Assembly: GCA_020205615.1 (NCBI GenBank) | Contig: CM035160.1 | Span: 3,822,437 to 3,886,436 of the forward strand | Direction: 5' to 3' | Origin: Panax quinquefolius | Lineage: Eukaryota > Streptophyta > Magnoliopsida > Apiales > Araliaceae | Length of the DNA: 64,000 nucleotides | Shown: positions 1 through 12,000 of the stretch, in pieces | Numbering within the stretch: the first letter of the stretch is position 1 | Layout: each line of letters starts with the position of its first letter | Position numbers and translations under genes: made by a program | The notes under the pieces: generated by a model | Database searches by the model: none | What the model saw: only the letters and a program-made list of their open reading frames with translations | Told to the model about the DNA's origin: nothing

Positions 1-151
1 ATTTATATATATATATAATAAATACTGTGCGCTAAACAAGATGAGACAAATTAATCACAAACCCTCAATTTTTTATATTAAGTCCTAAGCGTTCAAAGAT
101 ATTTGGAATATCGAAGCGTCAGCCTTCTAGCATGATAAAATTAATAGAGTA

Positions 152-475
152 TTAAATATTTAATATGAGTTTTGTTGTGTCACTACAAGGCAAGTATTAA
201 GTATTTAAGATGTTAATTTATCACATTTGATGCTTATAAAGAAAATTGAACAATATTATTTTGTTGTGTCACCACAAGGATGATATTTTCTTTTTGAATA
301 TATGGAGTGCTAGGTCGGACTTAACTTGGATAATTTTGATTGGATGTGCCACCACTTGATCAAAATAATCTAAGAGGCAAAAGAAAAGGAGTTGCATAGT
401 TGATATAATTGACAAAAGTTGTCTACCTATTTATTTATATATAGTTTGTTGTGTCACCACAAGGCTATATACATT
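152..475 (+). repeat. Four stem-loops with a shared apex in the copia leader
   Basis: A near-identical apex, TTGTGTCACCACAAGG or a close variant, occurs at about 173-190, 263-279, 342-360 and 446-464. Each apex is itself a short hairpin (TTGTG/CACAA). Each is also flanked by longer arms that pair with each other but differ between copies: 152-166 with 193-208, 238-246 with 285-293, about 324-341 with 358-374, and 437-444 with 465-472. The position between the missing LTR and gag is the untranslated leader. The third copy has a changed apex (GATGTGCCACCACTTGATC). Pairing was judged by eye. Confidence 0.6.
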
Positions 476-789
476 TGAAATGGGATCCTTATTCTCCACT
501 AGCAAATCTTTAATTAGATTTCTTAGAACTATATAAGTGAGGTAATATATTTTGAAGAAAATAGTGGGAGATACCAATTTAAAACAAGACCTAATTTATT
601 TTGGTAATTAATAAAAGAATGTATGTTAAAATGTTGTTAATTACAAATTCATTTACGTAATTTTACAATGTCTAAAATTACTATCATCTGCGAAGCATAT
701 TAGATGCTAAATTAACCGGGCCAAGAATTAAAGCGGATTGGTTAAGGAATTTGAGAATAGTTCTATATAATTTGAAAAAGCTATCTTAT

Positions 790-3655
790 GTCCATATACG
801 CCTATCCCCCGCAATGGTTGCGAACAATGCTTCGAGGAAGAGATTGCTACTTTTAGAAAGTGGCAAGATGATGCACTGATTGGCTCAATGCATCATGCTC
901 GCATCCATGAGTAACGAGCTTCAGCGTCAGCATGAAACTATGGATGCTCCTACTATATTCCTGCACATCAAGTAGTTGATGGTGAGGAAAGTAGGGCTGA
1001 TAGATATCAGATATCTAAGGAGCTCTTCCGATCTAGAATGGCCAATGGCACTATAATGATGACATAAAAGTTCTTAACATAATCAATTTGATTGATCAAT
1101 TAGGACAACTGGTTTAGTCATGGATGGAGAGTTGAGCCAAGATTTGATCTTGCACTCACTCCCGGACTCCTTTCACAATTGTTGTGAATTTTTCATATAA
1201 ACAAGCTTGATATCAGCTTCGTTGATTTGCTTAACATGTTGAAAAATGATGAGAGTCACTTTCCAACCAAGAAAGACCATGTCTTCTTGGTAGGGCCAAA
1301 GGATCTTACGAAAAGAAGAACGATTCAAAGAAGGTAAATAGAAAGGCGTAAACAAAGGATAATAAGAACAAAATGATACGATATAGCAAAGAGAGTTTGC
1401 TTTCTACGCAATAAGCTGGGACACGGAAAGAAAGCTGCGAGAAGCATCTTGCGAGAGGCTAACCAAAGAAGCTTAGTGAAGTTTTGGTTACAATACGATT
1501 TTTGTTCATGATTGAAATAAATTTTCTTTAAGTCGAGGTTCTACTTTGGTATTGGATACCGACTTTGGTTATCATAAATATAGATTTATGAAAGGACCAA
1601 GGTAAGTAGAAAGTTAAACAAAGATAAGTAATCTATGTGTGGAAAATGAAGCAAAGGTTCTTTGCATTAGCTATAGAAACTTATAGTTTAGCATTGCTTA
1701 TGGGCAAATCTATTAAGTCAATAAATTGTTATTGTATTCCGGTTCTTGTTAAAAATATTATTTCTATTTTATTGTTGGACAATGAAATCTTTGGTATTAT
1801 AATTAAGAACAATTGTTGTTCTATTTATAATAATAATGTTTTGTATATAAATGGAATATTACTTAATAAATTTTGTATACTAGACTTACATGAAAATAAT
1901 TTTGCATATTGAACAAATTAGTATAAGAAAAGGAGATGATCATTCAAAGAGTTGAATGTATGTATTTGTTGAAATACAAGTGTGAATTATTTGAAAGGTT
2001 CAAAGAATTGAAATGAAACAAATTAGCAATGTATTAAGATTCTTTGATTAGATCGAGGAATAAATACTTGTGCAATAAGTTTCTAGATCATCTCAAATGG
2101 TTTTCTCATAATGGACACATCGATACGTAATAATTGATTGATGTATCCGAATGAAAAATCGTACCTTGTTGGATAGTGCGGTCCATAATGATTTTACCGA
2201 CATTCCAATATCCTTACAGGATAATGTCCTAGAAATGGTACATATATCTCTGAAAAGGTAACCTCAAAATCCATTTCAAGACTCCATAAAAGTTATGGAC
2301 GGGGAGGATTCTAATCTTAAGTATGTTAAGATAAGGGTTGTTCAACTTATGTGAAAAGATTTCAAAGGATAAGCTTGGGACAAGATTTTATATAAGTGTC
2401 GATTTGTGGGACATCCTAAAGTAAGTTTAGGGTATATGTTCTATAATCCTACTTAGCAAAAGGTGTTTGTTGTGAAACACGCTGCTTCTAAGATAAAGGT
2501 GTTTATCCATTAAAAAGGGGCTAGTGGGAGGATAATAGATCTTGAAGAGTTCAAGAACCACAAAATACTATAAGTCAAATAAGAGGAACCTGTAGATAGA
2601 CCTATTGTACCACAACCGAATCATAAATTTGGAATAGTACTGAAGATACCTAGGAGGTATGGATTCATCATTGATGATGATGATGAGGTACGCATCATAA
2701 AAGATGATGATCCAGAGTTACATACGATGAGGTAAGAGTTCTACAGTGTGTACAAAAGGGTCGATTGGGAGCGTCGTGAAATTTCTAGTATTATATGTTG
2801 ATATACTACGGATGAGGAATTACATACCAATGCTACAATCAGTAAAGATAAAGTTGTCTAAACAATCCTCCATAAATGATTTGGGAAGAGTATCATTATT
2901 GGGGATGCAAATCTATATAGATAGATTTAAAAGGATGCTCAACTTAACCCAAGGAACGTATATTCATTTGATGCTAAAGTCGTTTAGCATGGCAAACTCC
3001 ATGGGATGTCTCATCTTGATGAGCCCTTGGAGTGTATCTATCCTAATAGTCCCCACAGACTCCTGAAAAGAGAGGTCGCATGAGTGACAATCATGTATGC
3101 AATGAAATGTACGAGACCTGATGTTGATCTGTCATATTATGGAGAAGTTCACTATGAGTCAGTGAAAAACATATTAAAGTGCTTAACCGGCACTAAGGAT
3201 GTGATCATATTCATGGTGGGTATAAATTTAAACTAGAGGGCTTACTTGGACTCAAGTTTTTCGAGACAGACAAGATGACGAGAAAAATCCACTTTAAGGT
3301 AAAGCGTTATCTTGAGCAAGTGGTGCGAGTGAATTGGAAAGGTTCCAAGCAAAGAAAGAGTTGCTAGTTTAGTGATAAAGAAAAAGTATATAGCTATAAA
3401 TGAAAGCGCAAGTTGATTGTTTGGATTAAAAGTTCATTCTGAACTAGGAATAGTTCCTAAGTCTCATCTTGGATCTAAACATGTGTTGTGGCACTTTCAT
3501 TTGATTATTAGAATCATTGAAAGATGGGAAATCACTATAGAGATAGTGGACTCTCATGAACAACATTACATATCTATTAACTAAAGCTTATCCAATGGCG
3601 GGATAATCGTCACTCAGAGAAGAAGAGTATGAGATACCATGACGATTGGCTTTAG
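790..3655 (+). pseudogene. Copia gag-pol relic
   Basis: Pieces of the copia polyprotein are recognisable across several frames. There is a gag stretch near 960-1330 (ELFRSRMANGTIM, then a segment containing HVFLVGPKDLTKRR), a protease/pre-integrase piece near 1700-1910, and an integrase-like piece near 1960-2100. RT pieces follow: the CRFVGHPK...YNPT segment near 2395-2455, PQPNHKFGIVLKIPRRYGF near 2615-2670, and LVLYVDILRMRNYIPMLQSV near 2790-2840, where the normal YVDD has lost a residue. RNase H ends with DDWL near 3645. Stops and frameshifts lie throughout, and most of the integrase core and the zinc knuckle are missing. It cannot make a working polyprotein. Confidence 0.8.
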
Positions 3656-3669
3656 TGCAAGTGGGAGAT

Positions 3670-5522
3670 TGAAAGTAGTATGCACACAAGCCAATCATGT
3701 TTGATGATAAAGCATATACTTTATAACAATCTTATTCATTTATTATTAAAAAGTATTAATTTATTAAAGGCTTTTAATTATCTACATGATCTTTGTTTTA
3801 TAATATGTGATAAACCCATAGTTTTAAGCAATGCTTTTAGAATAATGATGATGATCATTCTAATTAGATCTAAATTCTTTGAAAGCTTAAAACTAAAATA
3901 GTTCCCAATCGTTGGATTACTAAATTGGGGATTAGTGAATCCGGATAGATTGGTACATACATCGTTAACTTGCTTTCGTTGGATGAGGATGATTGATCTC
4001 ATGATCATTTGTGTGGAGACACTAAAACAAGTATGTAGGTGCTTATTAGAGAATAAGTTCCTTTGAGCGTGGCTCATTAAGGAATACCTAATGGAGTTTT
4101 ACTTTTTGTCGATATGAATTCTGTAGTGATAGTAGTCAAGTGATCCTTGGACTTGAGATCATCATAGTATCTTGTGTATGATGAGATATACTTTGACTTA
4201 TTCCTTAAGACCCTTAGGGTATATCAAAGGGTATGCTTGGGTATAATAAGTTGTACATGGAGATAATGTATGATCGATAAAGAATCTACCACTACTATTA
4301 AAGAAGAGAAATGTCTATGTGATTCGATAAATGACAAACCAAAGTAGTCCTTGGCAAGGCGAATGAAATTAAAAAGGAGTTTCTAATTTGCATTATTTGG
4401 AGTTGTGCATTTAAGAGTCGAAATACATATAATTAAATAAAATAAGACTTGTGAGTAATTCCATGTCTTATATTTAATTGGGACATTGTATGGTGGAAGG
4501 ATTGAATTATCACGGTAACTATTTACTTAAAGGTTCTTTTATGATTAATGTTGAAATCTATATTATCACGAAAAGTCGTTGATCGCTAGGGAGGCTTATC
4601 CTATTGTAGAATAAATATTATTTATTTAAATAAATTAATTGTTTAATTTATTTATTTAAATAAGATTAGAATTGTTCTAATTGATTTATTCATATTGGGT
4701 TTAATATGGAGAACCTAAAAGGGTCACACCATAAAAGGAAGATTAATTATTTAAGAAGTTAATGGCATAATCGTAATAATATGTTATGTATATTTAATTT
4801 AATCTATGGTGATAGAATAAATTAAATAGCTTAATATTTATTATTTAATATTTTAGAAATATTAAATATAAATTAATAAGAGGAGTCTTATTAATATTAT
4901 TACAATTATTATTATTATTTTAATTTCTAAAAGAGTTTAGGAATTAATTTAATATAAGTACTCTCATTTATTCCTAATAAGATTAGAGAAAATTAATTAA
5001 AGGAGTTTAATTAATTATCCCTAATAAGATTAGGGAGCCCATTTAATTAAAAGAGTTTAATTAAATAATACCTTATTTTAATAGGTTACTTGATATCTTA
5101 ATAAGAAGAGTCTTATATCGGATATTAAGACTACGTGATAATTCCAATGGTTGGAGAAATACGCCTCTTTTCTATAGAGATAGAAAAACTAGGGTTTAGC
5201 CAACCACCATTCTTCTTCTTGAAAATTCTTTTTCCTTGGTGGATCACCTCTGAGGCCATACACTTGGGTGGCTTACATTAATCAAAGGAAGGAATCTACC
5301 AGGAGATTCAAGGAGATCGCGGAGAACTAGGAGGTGAACTCGTGCACGAGGAAGCTCGTTTCTTGAGGTATGATTTCATGATTTCTTATTCTTCGTTTAA
5401 TTAATAATTGTGCATAAAGGGTGATCCGGGTATATGGTTTGTAAAAATTTTAAACTCTGATTTATCTCGCTTCCGCTTAATTTTGCAATTTGATTGCATT
5501 CATGAATATTACAAACCTAACA
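3670..5522 (+). repeat. Copia 3' LTR (about 1.85 kb)
   Basis: The left edge follows the purine tract GTGCAAGTGGGAGATT and begins TGAAAG. The right edge ends CCTAACA, directly before sequence that matches the outer gypsy LTR. The body is AT-rich, with repeated GAGTTTAATTAA-type words at about 4930-5070. A gene-like leader segment lies at about 5195-5370, and a CGCTTCCGC-containing tail lies near 5468. ACAGG at 5523-5527 probably represents the right target duplication. The left one is outside the window, so it cannot be checked. Confidence 0.7.
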
Positions 5523-5590
5523 ACAGGTACGTCCTCATACACATTCATATTCACACATACACACCACTGAGGATTATTATCTCTCACGAT
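5523..5590 (+). repeat. Remnant of the outer element's 5' LTR
   Basis: Bases 5523-5583 match 34872-34932 of the 3' LTR almost exactly, including the GGTACGTCCTCATACACAT word. After CTCTC the two copies diverge. The remaining 180 bp or so of LTR, the primer-binding site and the gag start are not seen, which suggests a deletion joining the LTR to the gag end. The copia insertion forms the left boundary. Confidence 0.65.
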
Positions 5591-5599
5591 ACTAATGAA

Positions 5600-6219
5600 T
5601 GTTGCAATTTGAAAGATTTCGTAGAGAGAAAGATTCAAAATGGTTTCTTTGGTTCAAGATCACGTGGCGGGAGGGACCAACAAGGTCGAAAAAAATCGAT
5701 CGATCGTCTTTATTGGGTTTCGCAGACGGTCCTACCCACTCAAAGTATCCCAGTACCACCGCCAAGGCACGTCATTGATGTAATAACCGGCGAAACAGCA
5801 GGAAAGTTAGTAGGGAAGAAGAAGAGAGGATACCTGGATTCAGTCATGTCCGTGGTGGGTGCTCCCCCGAGGGCCAACAGACCGTTTTCAGGGACTGTTA
5901 TTTCTTTCACCGATGCAGATTATCCTTTGAGCCTATCGAAGCCGCATGAGGCGTTGGTGATCACTGCAGTGGGTTCGATAGATGATGAAGCGCGTGATGA
6001 TAGACAACGGGTCTTCTGTAGACATGTTATATGCCCATGCTTATCAGAGGATGCATCTTGATGGGCGGAAGATGGAGGTCGGACATGAGTCTCCTTTATA
6101 TGGCTTTAGTAACGATCCGGTCAAAGTTGCAGGCACTATCGAGTTCCCAGTGATCTTCGGCACGGCTCCTCGGCAGGTAGAAATAATGTGTAAATTTTAT
6201 GTTGTGCATGTAGATTTGG
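5600..6219 (+). pseudogene. Tat-like gag end and aspartic protease relic
   Basis: The first part is the basic, proline-containing end of gag (SRSRGGRDQQGRKKS near 5665-5705; VPPPRHVIDVITGE near 5755-5795). It continues to ISFTDADYPLSLSKPHEALV near 5900-5970, the usual entry to a Tat-type protease. A one-base shift near 5980 moves to the frame with VMIDNGSSVDMLYAHAYQRM (5994-6053). DNGS takes the place of DTGS, as is common in this lineage. The coding run continues to KFYVVHVD and is cut at 6219 by the minus-strand chromovirus element. It resumes at 16579 with the Ser-Ala-Tyr-Asn codons. Confidence 0.75.
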
Positions 6220-6770
6220 TGTGGCGCCCCCAAAATAGGTATACATCACCTATTACGAGTTGTCAATACATGGTACGTAAAACAACTACAACTTTATTAT
6301 TACAACAAGAAAGCTGTGAGTTTGAATACAAATATTATCTTCAGACAATATCTATACTCAAATAAATCCTCATCACATTTATTGATACATTATTTTACAA
6401 AAATGGTGAGGACTACTAAACAATCCTTTCTAAAATCTTCATTCCATACCCCAGGCTCGTACTCATTTATATTCTCGCCTCCACGAGAAAAATGGAACAA
6501 AAAGGAAAAGGGTGAGCTCAACTAGCTCGATAAAGAATATTATGACTAAGATAATATACAACAAATTATCGTTAGTCTTCACGTGGGAAAAATATAATAG
6601 AATACTGATAGACAACAAATTTTAAATCAATATTAATGGCGGAAATAATAATTCATTAGAAGAGTTAAGTAGAGAATGCAAACTACTATCTTCTATGTAT
6701 GAATTTAAAAGTTCATAAATCATCTTTTATCCCTGTAACATCAATCAATATACATACGGAATCAAATATT

Positions 6771-6945
6771 CATCTTTGCACTACTGAGGCCAAAGATATT
6801 CATCGATTAGTCATGTTCATTTAAACACTGTTCATCTTTGCACTACGGGCCAAAGATATTCTTGAGAAATCATTCATCTTTGCACTACAAAGCCAAAGAT
6901 ATTCTTAAGAAATCATTCATCTTTGCACTACTGGGCCAAAGATAT
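6771..6945. repeat. Array of ATCTTTG/CAAAGAT hairpins in the LTR
   Basis: Four tandem, imperfect units each carry ATCTTTGCACTAC, a variable centre, then GCCAAAGAT. The 7-bp arms ATCTTTG and CAAAGAT are exact inverse complements around an 11-13 nt centre. The same array is in the other long LTRs (about 14335-14516, 24190-24390 and 31750-31940). An expanded version lies in the solo LTR at about 49615-49885. Arms are almost invariant and the centre is variable. Confidence 0.75.
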
Positions 6946-7304
6946 TCCATAATATCATAATTTAAGACCGAGGATGATGAAAATATTTTTTTAAAGAAAG
7001 CGAATCCGGTGAAACAAAATGACAAGGATTAAGGATTAAGGATTCGTACTTGGTTTTATCCACGTCCAAAAATACCTCAAAAATAATCATAGTGGTGTAA
7101 AATTCAAGAATGATCAAAACATGGATACAATCGAGAGTTAGTATCCGAATAGATGTTTTAGACGAAAAGAAGAAATTTATTTTTAAATTGAATAGTACCA
7201 TATATCGTGAATAGTGTCAGTATACGTGAATAGTGCCGTATCGTGAATAGTAACTCAGACACCAAAAGATAGAAATTCCACAAAAAACATCTTCACGCTT
7301 CATG

Positions 7305-7402
7305 AATAGTACTTCGTGAATAGTAACTTCGTGAATAGTAACTCGTGAATAGTAACTCGTGAATATAACTCGTGAATAGTAACTCATGAATAGTAACCCG
7401 AG
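7305..7402. repeat. 14-bp minisatellite, about seven units, in the LTR
   Basis: The unit is CTCGTGAATAGTAA or CTCATGAATAGTAA. Related arrays lie at about 14849-14934, 23780-23885 and 31340-31400, and a nine-unit array lies in the solo LTR (52249-52371). Unit number differs between copies. Open reading frames through the array are by-products of the repeat. Confidence 0.8.
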
Positions 7403-7671
7403 CATGAAAAAGTTTCAAATTTGATAAAAACTTCAGATCAACATTTCAGTATAATGATATTGAAGAAATAATATCATTACGAAAAAAAATAATATCCCTT
7501 ACCTCGAAAGATCAGTACTTCTAGCTAGAATACCGGGTATAGTGCTGAAGGGAACTTGCACCGTCTAGCAATACTCAAAGTATACTCAAAATACTCACAA
7601 GAATACGCTCGATAATATAGAGAGAGAAAACTTCAGTTTCTGGTGTGATTTTCAATTCTAACCTAAGCACC

Positions 7672-7682
7672 CTATTTATAGG
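7672..7682 (-). promoter_or_regulatory. LTR promoter TATA box (copy 1, 3' LTR)
   Basis: CCTATAAATAGG-type sequence on the minus strand is shared by all long LTR copies at the matching place. It is followed by a C/T-rich stretch (TTCTCTCTATATTATCGAG in the sense orientation). It is the likely U3 core promoter; the start site would be some 30 bases further in the element's direction. Confidence 0.6.
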
Positions 7683-9069
7683 AAATTGCTTAGAACACCA
7701 AAGCAGAAAATTTAATAAATTAATATATATATATATATATCAAATTCATACGCCAACCTTAGAATTCAGATCCTAGCATTTCCCACATGCCACCTTCTAG
7801 AAAAGTAAGAAAAAAACGTTTTTCATAAAATAAATAATTAAAACTTTCAAAAAATCAATTATTTCGGAGCTTCGGAACTTCAATAATTCATAATAAATAG
7901 CCCTTTCATCAGAAAATTCGAATCTCATGAGTTTTTATAGGAAATTCAATTCTCTACAACTTTGCAGAAGAAAGTTTTTCCAAATTTCAAATGGAAATTG
8001 ACCGAAATCCACAAACGGGCGATTTTATTGTTTATAATCAAATTTCGGATCGATAAATGGGGTCCACCGACATGTTTTAACATGTTTTAAACATTTATTG
8101 CAACAAAAATACTCTTCCTCCTCAGTATACTCATATATCCCACATTCGTTGTAAAAATATCACCGTTAATATATTATTAAAATAATATATTTAAATGAAT
8201 TATTTTATCGAGAAAAAGATAAAATTTCAATTTTCAACAATTGTCACTATAAAAATTTTCTCCATCTATATCCACATAAAATCAATATTTTTCTCATCAT
8301 ATGAATCAATAATTAATTATTCATAAATAATATTCTGAAATCACAATATTAATGACCGAGGCGGTTCAGGAAGAGGGGCTTTCAATAAGAATTTCTTCTT
8401 CTTCTGGCGCATGCAATTAGGTGACCAAACCTCTCCTTAGAAGCGAACTTTCTAGACATTGCCAATAATGTTATCTAATAATATTATTAGGATAATATGA
8501 ATTATTGCTTCGATAATAAAAAATCTTGTGTAATGACAATTATTGAAACAACAAAGAATATAAAATATCAACATGACAATTATTAACTCAATAAAATCTT
8601 TGAGCGATGTAATTATGTAACCATTATTGAGTAGTGCCTTCTTACGTAAGAATCAATAATTGGTGCAATACTGGCATGTAATCGCTTCAACAACGCGTAT
8701 TATTAGTGTTTTAACCACCGGGTATTCCACCAAAGATACTTGCAACAACAACTACATAGTTATTTAAAAACAACTTATATTTGTCGTTTTTTCTTCATCC
8801 AATCGCTTTCCGTTATGGGGGCCACACATGGTGGGCATTTCTTGGTCGTCAAATACGAATATTCCCAAGCGAGTCTGAATATTCCACGACCAAACGAATA
8901 TTCCCCGACGATAATGAATATTTTATAACCACTTGCTTATTTTGAAATATTTGAGTATTTAACCCTTAACTATCCACATTAATCAAATCAACCCTTACTA
9001 TTTCAAAATAATAAATAAATGAAATTCATTTTTATTTAAAAAATTTTGGGGTCTTACAACCTTCCCTCA

Positions 9070-12000
9070 TTATGAAATTTCGTCCTCGAAATTGACGTAC
9101 GTACCTGGTGTTTCGAAAAGGTAAGGATACCTCGCTTTCATTTCCGTTTCCAATTCCCAGGTCATTTCCTCTATAGCATGATTCCTCCACAAAACTTTAA
9201 CTTGTGGTATGACCTTTGCACGTAGGACATGCTCCTTCCTATCCAAGATCTTGACGGTACCTCCTCATACGTTAAGTCTTGACTATCTCGTGGGTTCTAA
9301 CTTCAATAACGTGGTTCGGGTCTTTCACATATTTCTGAAATACGAGATATGTGAAACACATTATGAACACGAGACATACTCGGAGGTAACGTAAGTCTAT
9401 AGGCTACATTTCCTACTCGGTCAAGAATTTGAAATGGACCAATAAATCGTGGATTGAGCTTTCCTCTCTTCCCAAATCTTGTAACTCCCGTTCCATGGAG
9501 CAACTCGCAACAATACATGATCCCCCACATTAAATTCCACGTCCTTTCGATGAAGATCCGCATAACTCTTTTGTCGATCTTGTCTTGGTTTTATCGTTGT
9601 CGAATCATTTGGATCTTTTTCGGTAGTCATACGTCTTAACTTCGGGTCCCAACAATGTTGCTTCACCCACCTCATCCCAACATATTGGAGAGCGACATTT
9701 TCGTCCATATAATGCTTGAATGGAGCCACACCTATACTTGCACGATAAGCTGTTGTTGTAGGAGAATTCCACCAATGGTAAATACTTATCCCAACTACCC
9801 TTGAGTCAGGGATGAGTCTTAATAGATCTTCAAGAGTTTGAATAGTCCTCTCGATTGTCGGTGGTTTGGGGATGGTATATGCGAACTAAATCGCAAATCA
9901 GGTGCCCATAGCTTTTTGCAAGCTAACCCAAAATCTTGAAGTGAATCTTGGGTCACGATCCGAAACTATGGATCTGGGCATGCCATGCAACCTCACAATC
10001 TCATTCACGTACATACTAGCAAGGCGTTCAAGGAATAAGTCTCCGTGATCGGCAAGAAATGAAGCGAGACTTGGTTAATCTATCAACAATAACCCAAATA
10101 GCATTGATGCCTTGAGAAACCGTAGGGAAGACCCGTATGAAATCCATAGTAATGTGTTCCCACTTCCATTCCGAATCTCAAGTGGTTGCAGCGGACCCTT
10201 AGGTACAAGATGCTCGCCTTTACACGTTAGCAAGTTAAACTCATCGAGATAAACTTTGCAATCTCTCTCTTCATATTGTTCCACCAAAATGTATGTCGAA
10301 GATCACGATACATTTTAGTACTTCGAGGATGGATTGCAAATGGCGTATTGTGTGCCTCCATCATAATCTTGTACTTCAAATCGAGTTGTTAGGAACACAA
10401 AGTCTGCAGAGTGGACTCAAGTATTCCTTCTTCATCAATTCTCGCTTAGGAATAGCTCCTTCTTGTACTTTCTTCTTCATACGCATCATTTCTCGGATTG
10501 GGTGGCTTGAGCAACCTTAACTTTTCTATTAAAGTTGGCTCTGTCGTATACTTGACATCATCGCTTTTCGTTCCGCATATGATCTTCTACTCAACGCGTC
10601 GGCTACCACGTTCGCTTTACCGAGGATGGTATTGAATAGTGTGGTCGTAGTCTTTCAATAGCTCGAGCCAGCGTCATTGCCGCATGTTGAGTTCTTTTTG
10701 AGTGAAGAAATATTTAAGGCTTTTATGGTGCGAATATATCTCCACTTTCTCCCCATATAGATAGTGCCTCCATATTTTTAAGCGCGAAACGATTGCACGC
10801 TTAACTCTAGATCATGAGTAGGATAATTCCTCTCATACTCTTTAAGTTGTCGCGAGGAATAGGCTATGACTTTCCCACGTTGCATGAGAACACATCCTAA
10901 CCCTTTGCACGAAGCATCATTTGTAGATAACAAATCCATCCGAACCGGATGGTATTGTTAGAACAGTCTTAGAAATAAGTCTCCTCTTAAGCTCTTGGAA
11001 ACTTTTCTCGCATTCTTCGCTCCAAGCGAATTTTGTATCCTTCCGAGTTATACGAGTTAATGGAGTAGCGATTAGAGAAACCCTTCCACGAATCTCGATA
11101 ATAACCAAATTAAGCCCAAAAAGCTACGTACTTGATCATGAGCTTGGTTGCTTCTAACTTTGTATTGCTTCAATCTTGGCGGATCATCGGATACTCCATG
11201 TTTCGACACCACGTGCCCAAGGAATGCTACTTCCTCAAGCCGAACTCGCATTTCTTCAATTTGGCATATAGTTGGTTTTCACGAAGCCTTTAAAGTACCG
11301 ACTTCAAATGGTGCTCATGATCTTCACGACTTTTGGAATATATGAGGATGTCATCAATAAAACAACAACGAATTGATCCAAATATTCCTTGAATACTCGG
11401 TTCATCATATCCATGAAAGCGCGAGGAGCATTAGTTAGTCCGAAAGACATGACTAAGAATTCATAATGCCCATCTAAGTTACAAGGCGGTCTTTGGAATA
11501 TCCTCGATTCTAATCTTGGTGATGATATCCGAGCGAAGATCGATTTTGAAAAGAATTGTGCCCCTTACAATTGGTCAAACAAGTCATCAATACGAGGTAG
11601 AGGATACCTATTCTTGATGGTGACATGGTTCAATTCGATAGTCAATACAAAGTCGCATACTCCCGTCTTTCTTCTTTACAAATAAAAGCAGGAGCACCCC
11701 GAGGAGATGTACTTGGGACGAATGAAACCGATGTCCAACAATTCACGTAGTTGGACCTTTAACTCACGAAGTTCAATAGGAGCCATTCGATATGGGGTTT
11801 TAGAAATGGGCTTTGTGCGAGTTCAAGATCAATAAAGAATTCAACTTCACGTTACGGGGTAGGCAAGGAAGTTCTTGAAATCGTCGAGGAAAGTCAATAA
11901 CAACAGAATATTATTCAAATTTGGCGTGTCTTTATTCAAATCCATAACATGGGCTAAGAAAGCTTGACATCCGTTTTTTAATAAAGCGAATAGCTTTATG

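Larger units (their letters stand above)
1..5522 (+). mobile_element. Decayed Ty1/copia LTR retrotransposon, 5' LTR outside the window
   Basis: The region reads in Ty1/copia order on the plus strand: a structured leader (about 150-475), gag remnants (about 790-1480), protease and integrase pieces (1500-2100), reverse transcriptase (2100-3070), RNase H (3100-3655), a purine-rich tract ending GTGGGAGATT, and one 3' LTR. No matching 5' LTR is seen at the left edge, so it lies outside the window or is lost. Many stops and small deletions break every domain, so this is an old, immobile copy. It lies inside the 5' LTR of the outer gypsy element: bases after 5522 match the gypsy 3' LTR from about 34872. 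The copia sub-lineage cannot be settled by eye. Confidence 0.85.
6220..9058 (-). repeat. 3' LTR of chromovirus copy 1
   Basis: It aligns along its whole length with the LTRs at 13793-16578, 22146-24918 and 29699-32479. It contains a hairpin array (6771-6945), a 14-bp minisatellite (about 7305-7402), a TATA-like motif on the minus strand (7672-7682) and a short TA run (7724-7740). The left edge reads TGTGGCGCCCCC and the right edge reads GGGGTCTTACA. Confidence 0.85.

Noticed and set aside
5408..6061. One continuous 217-codon gene
   Set aside because: The frame joins the end of the copia LTR, a gypsy LTR fragment and a gag relic, so it is not a single gene.
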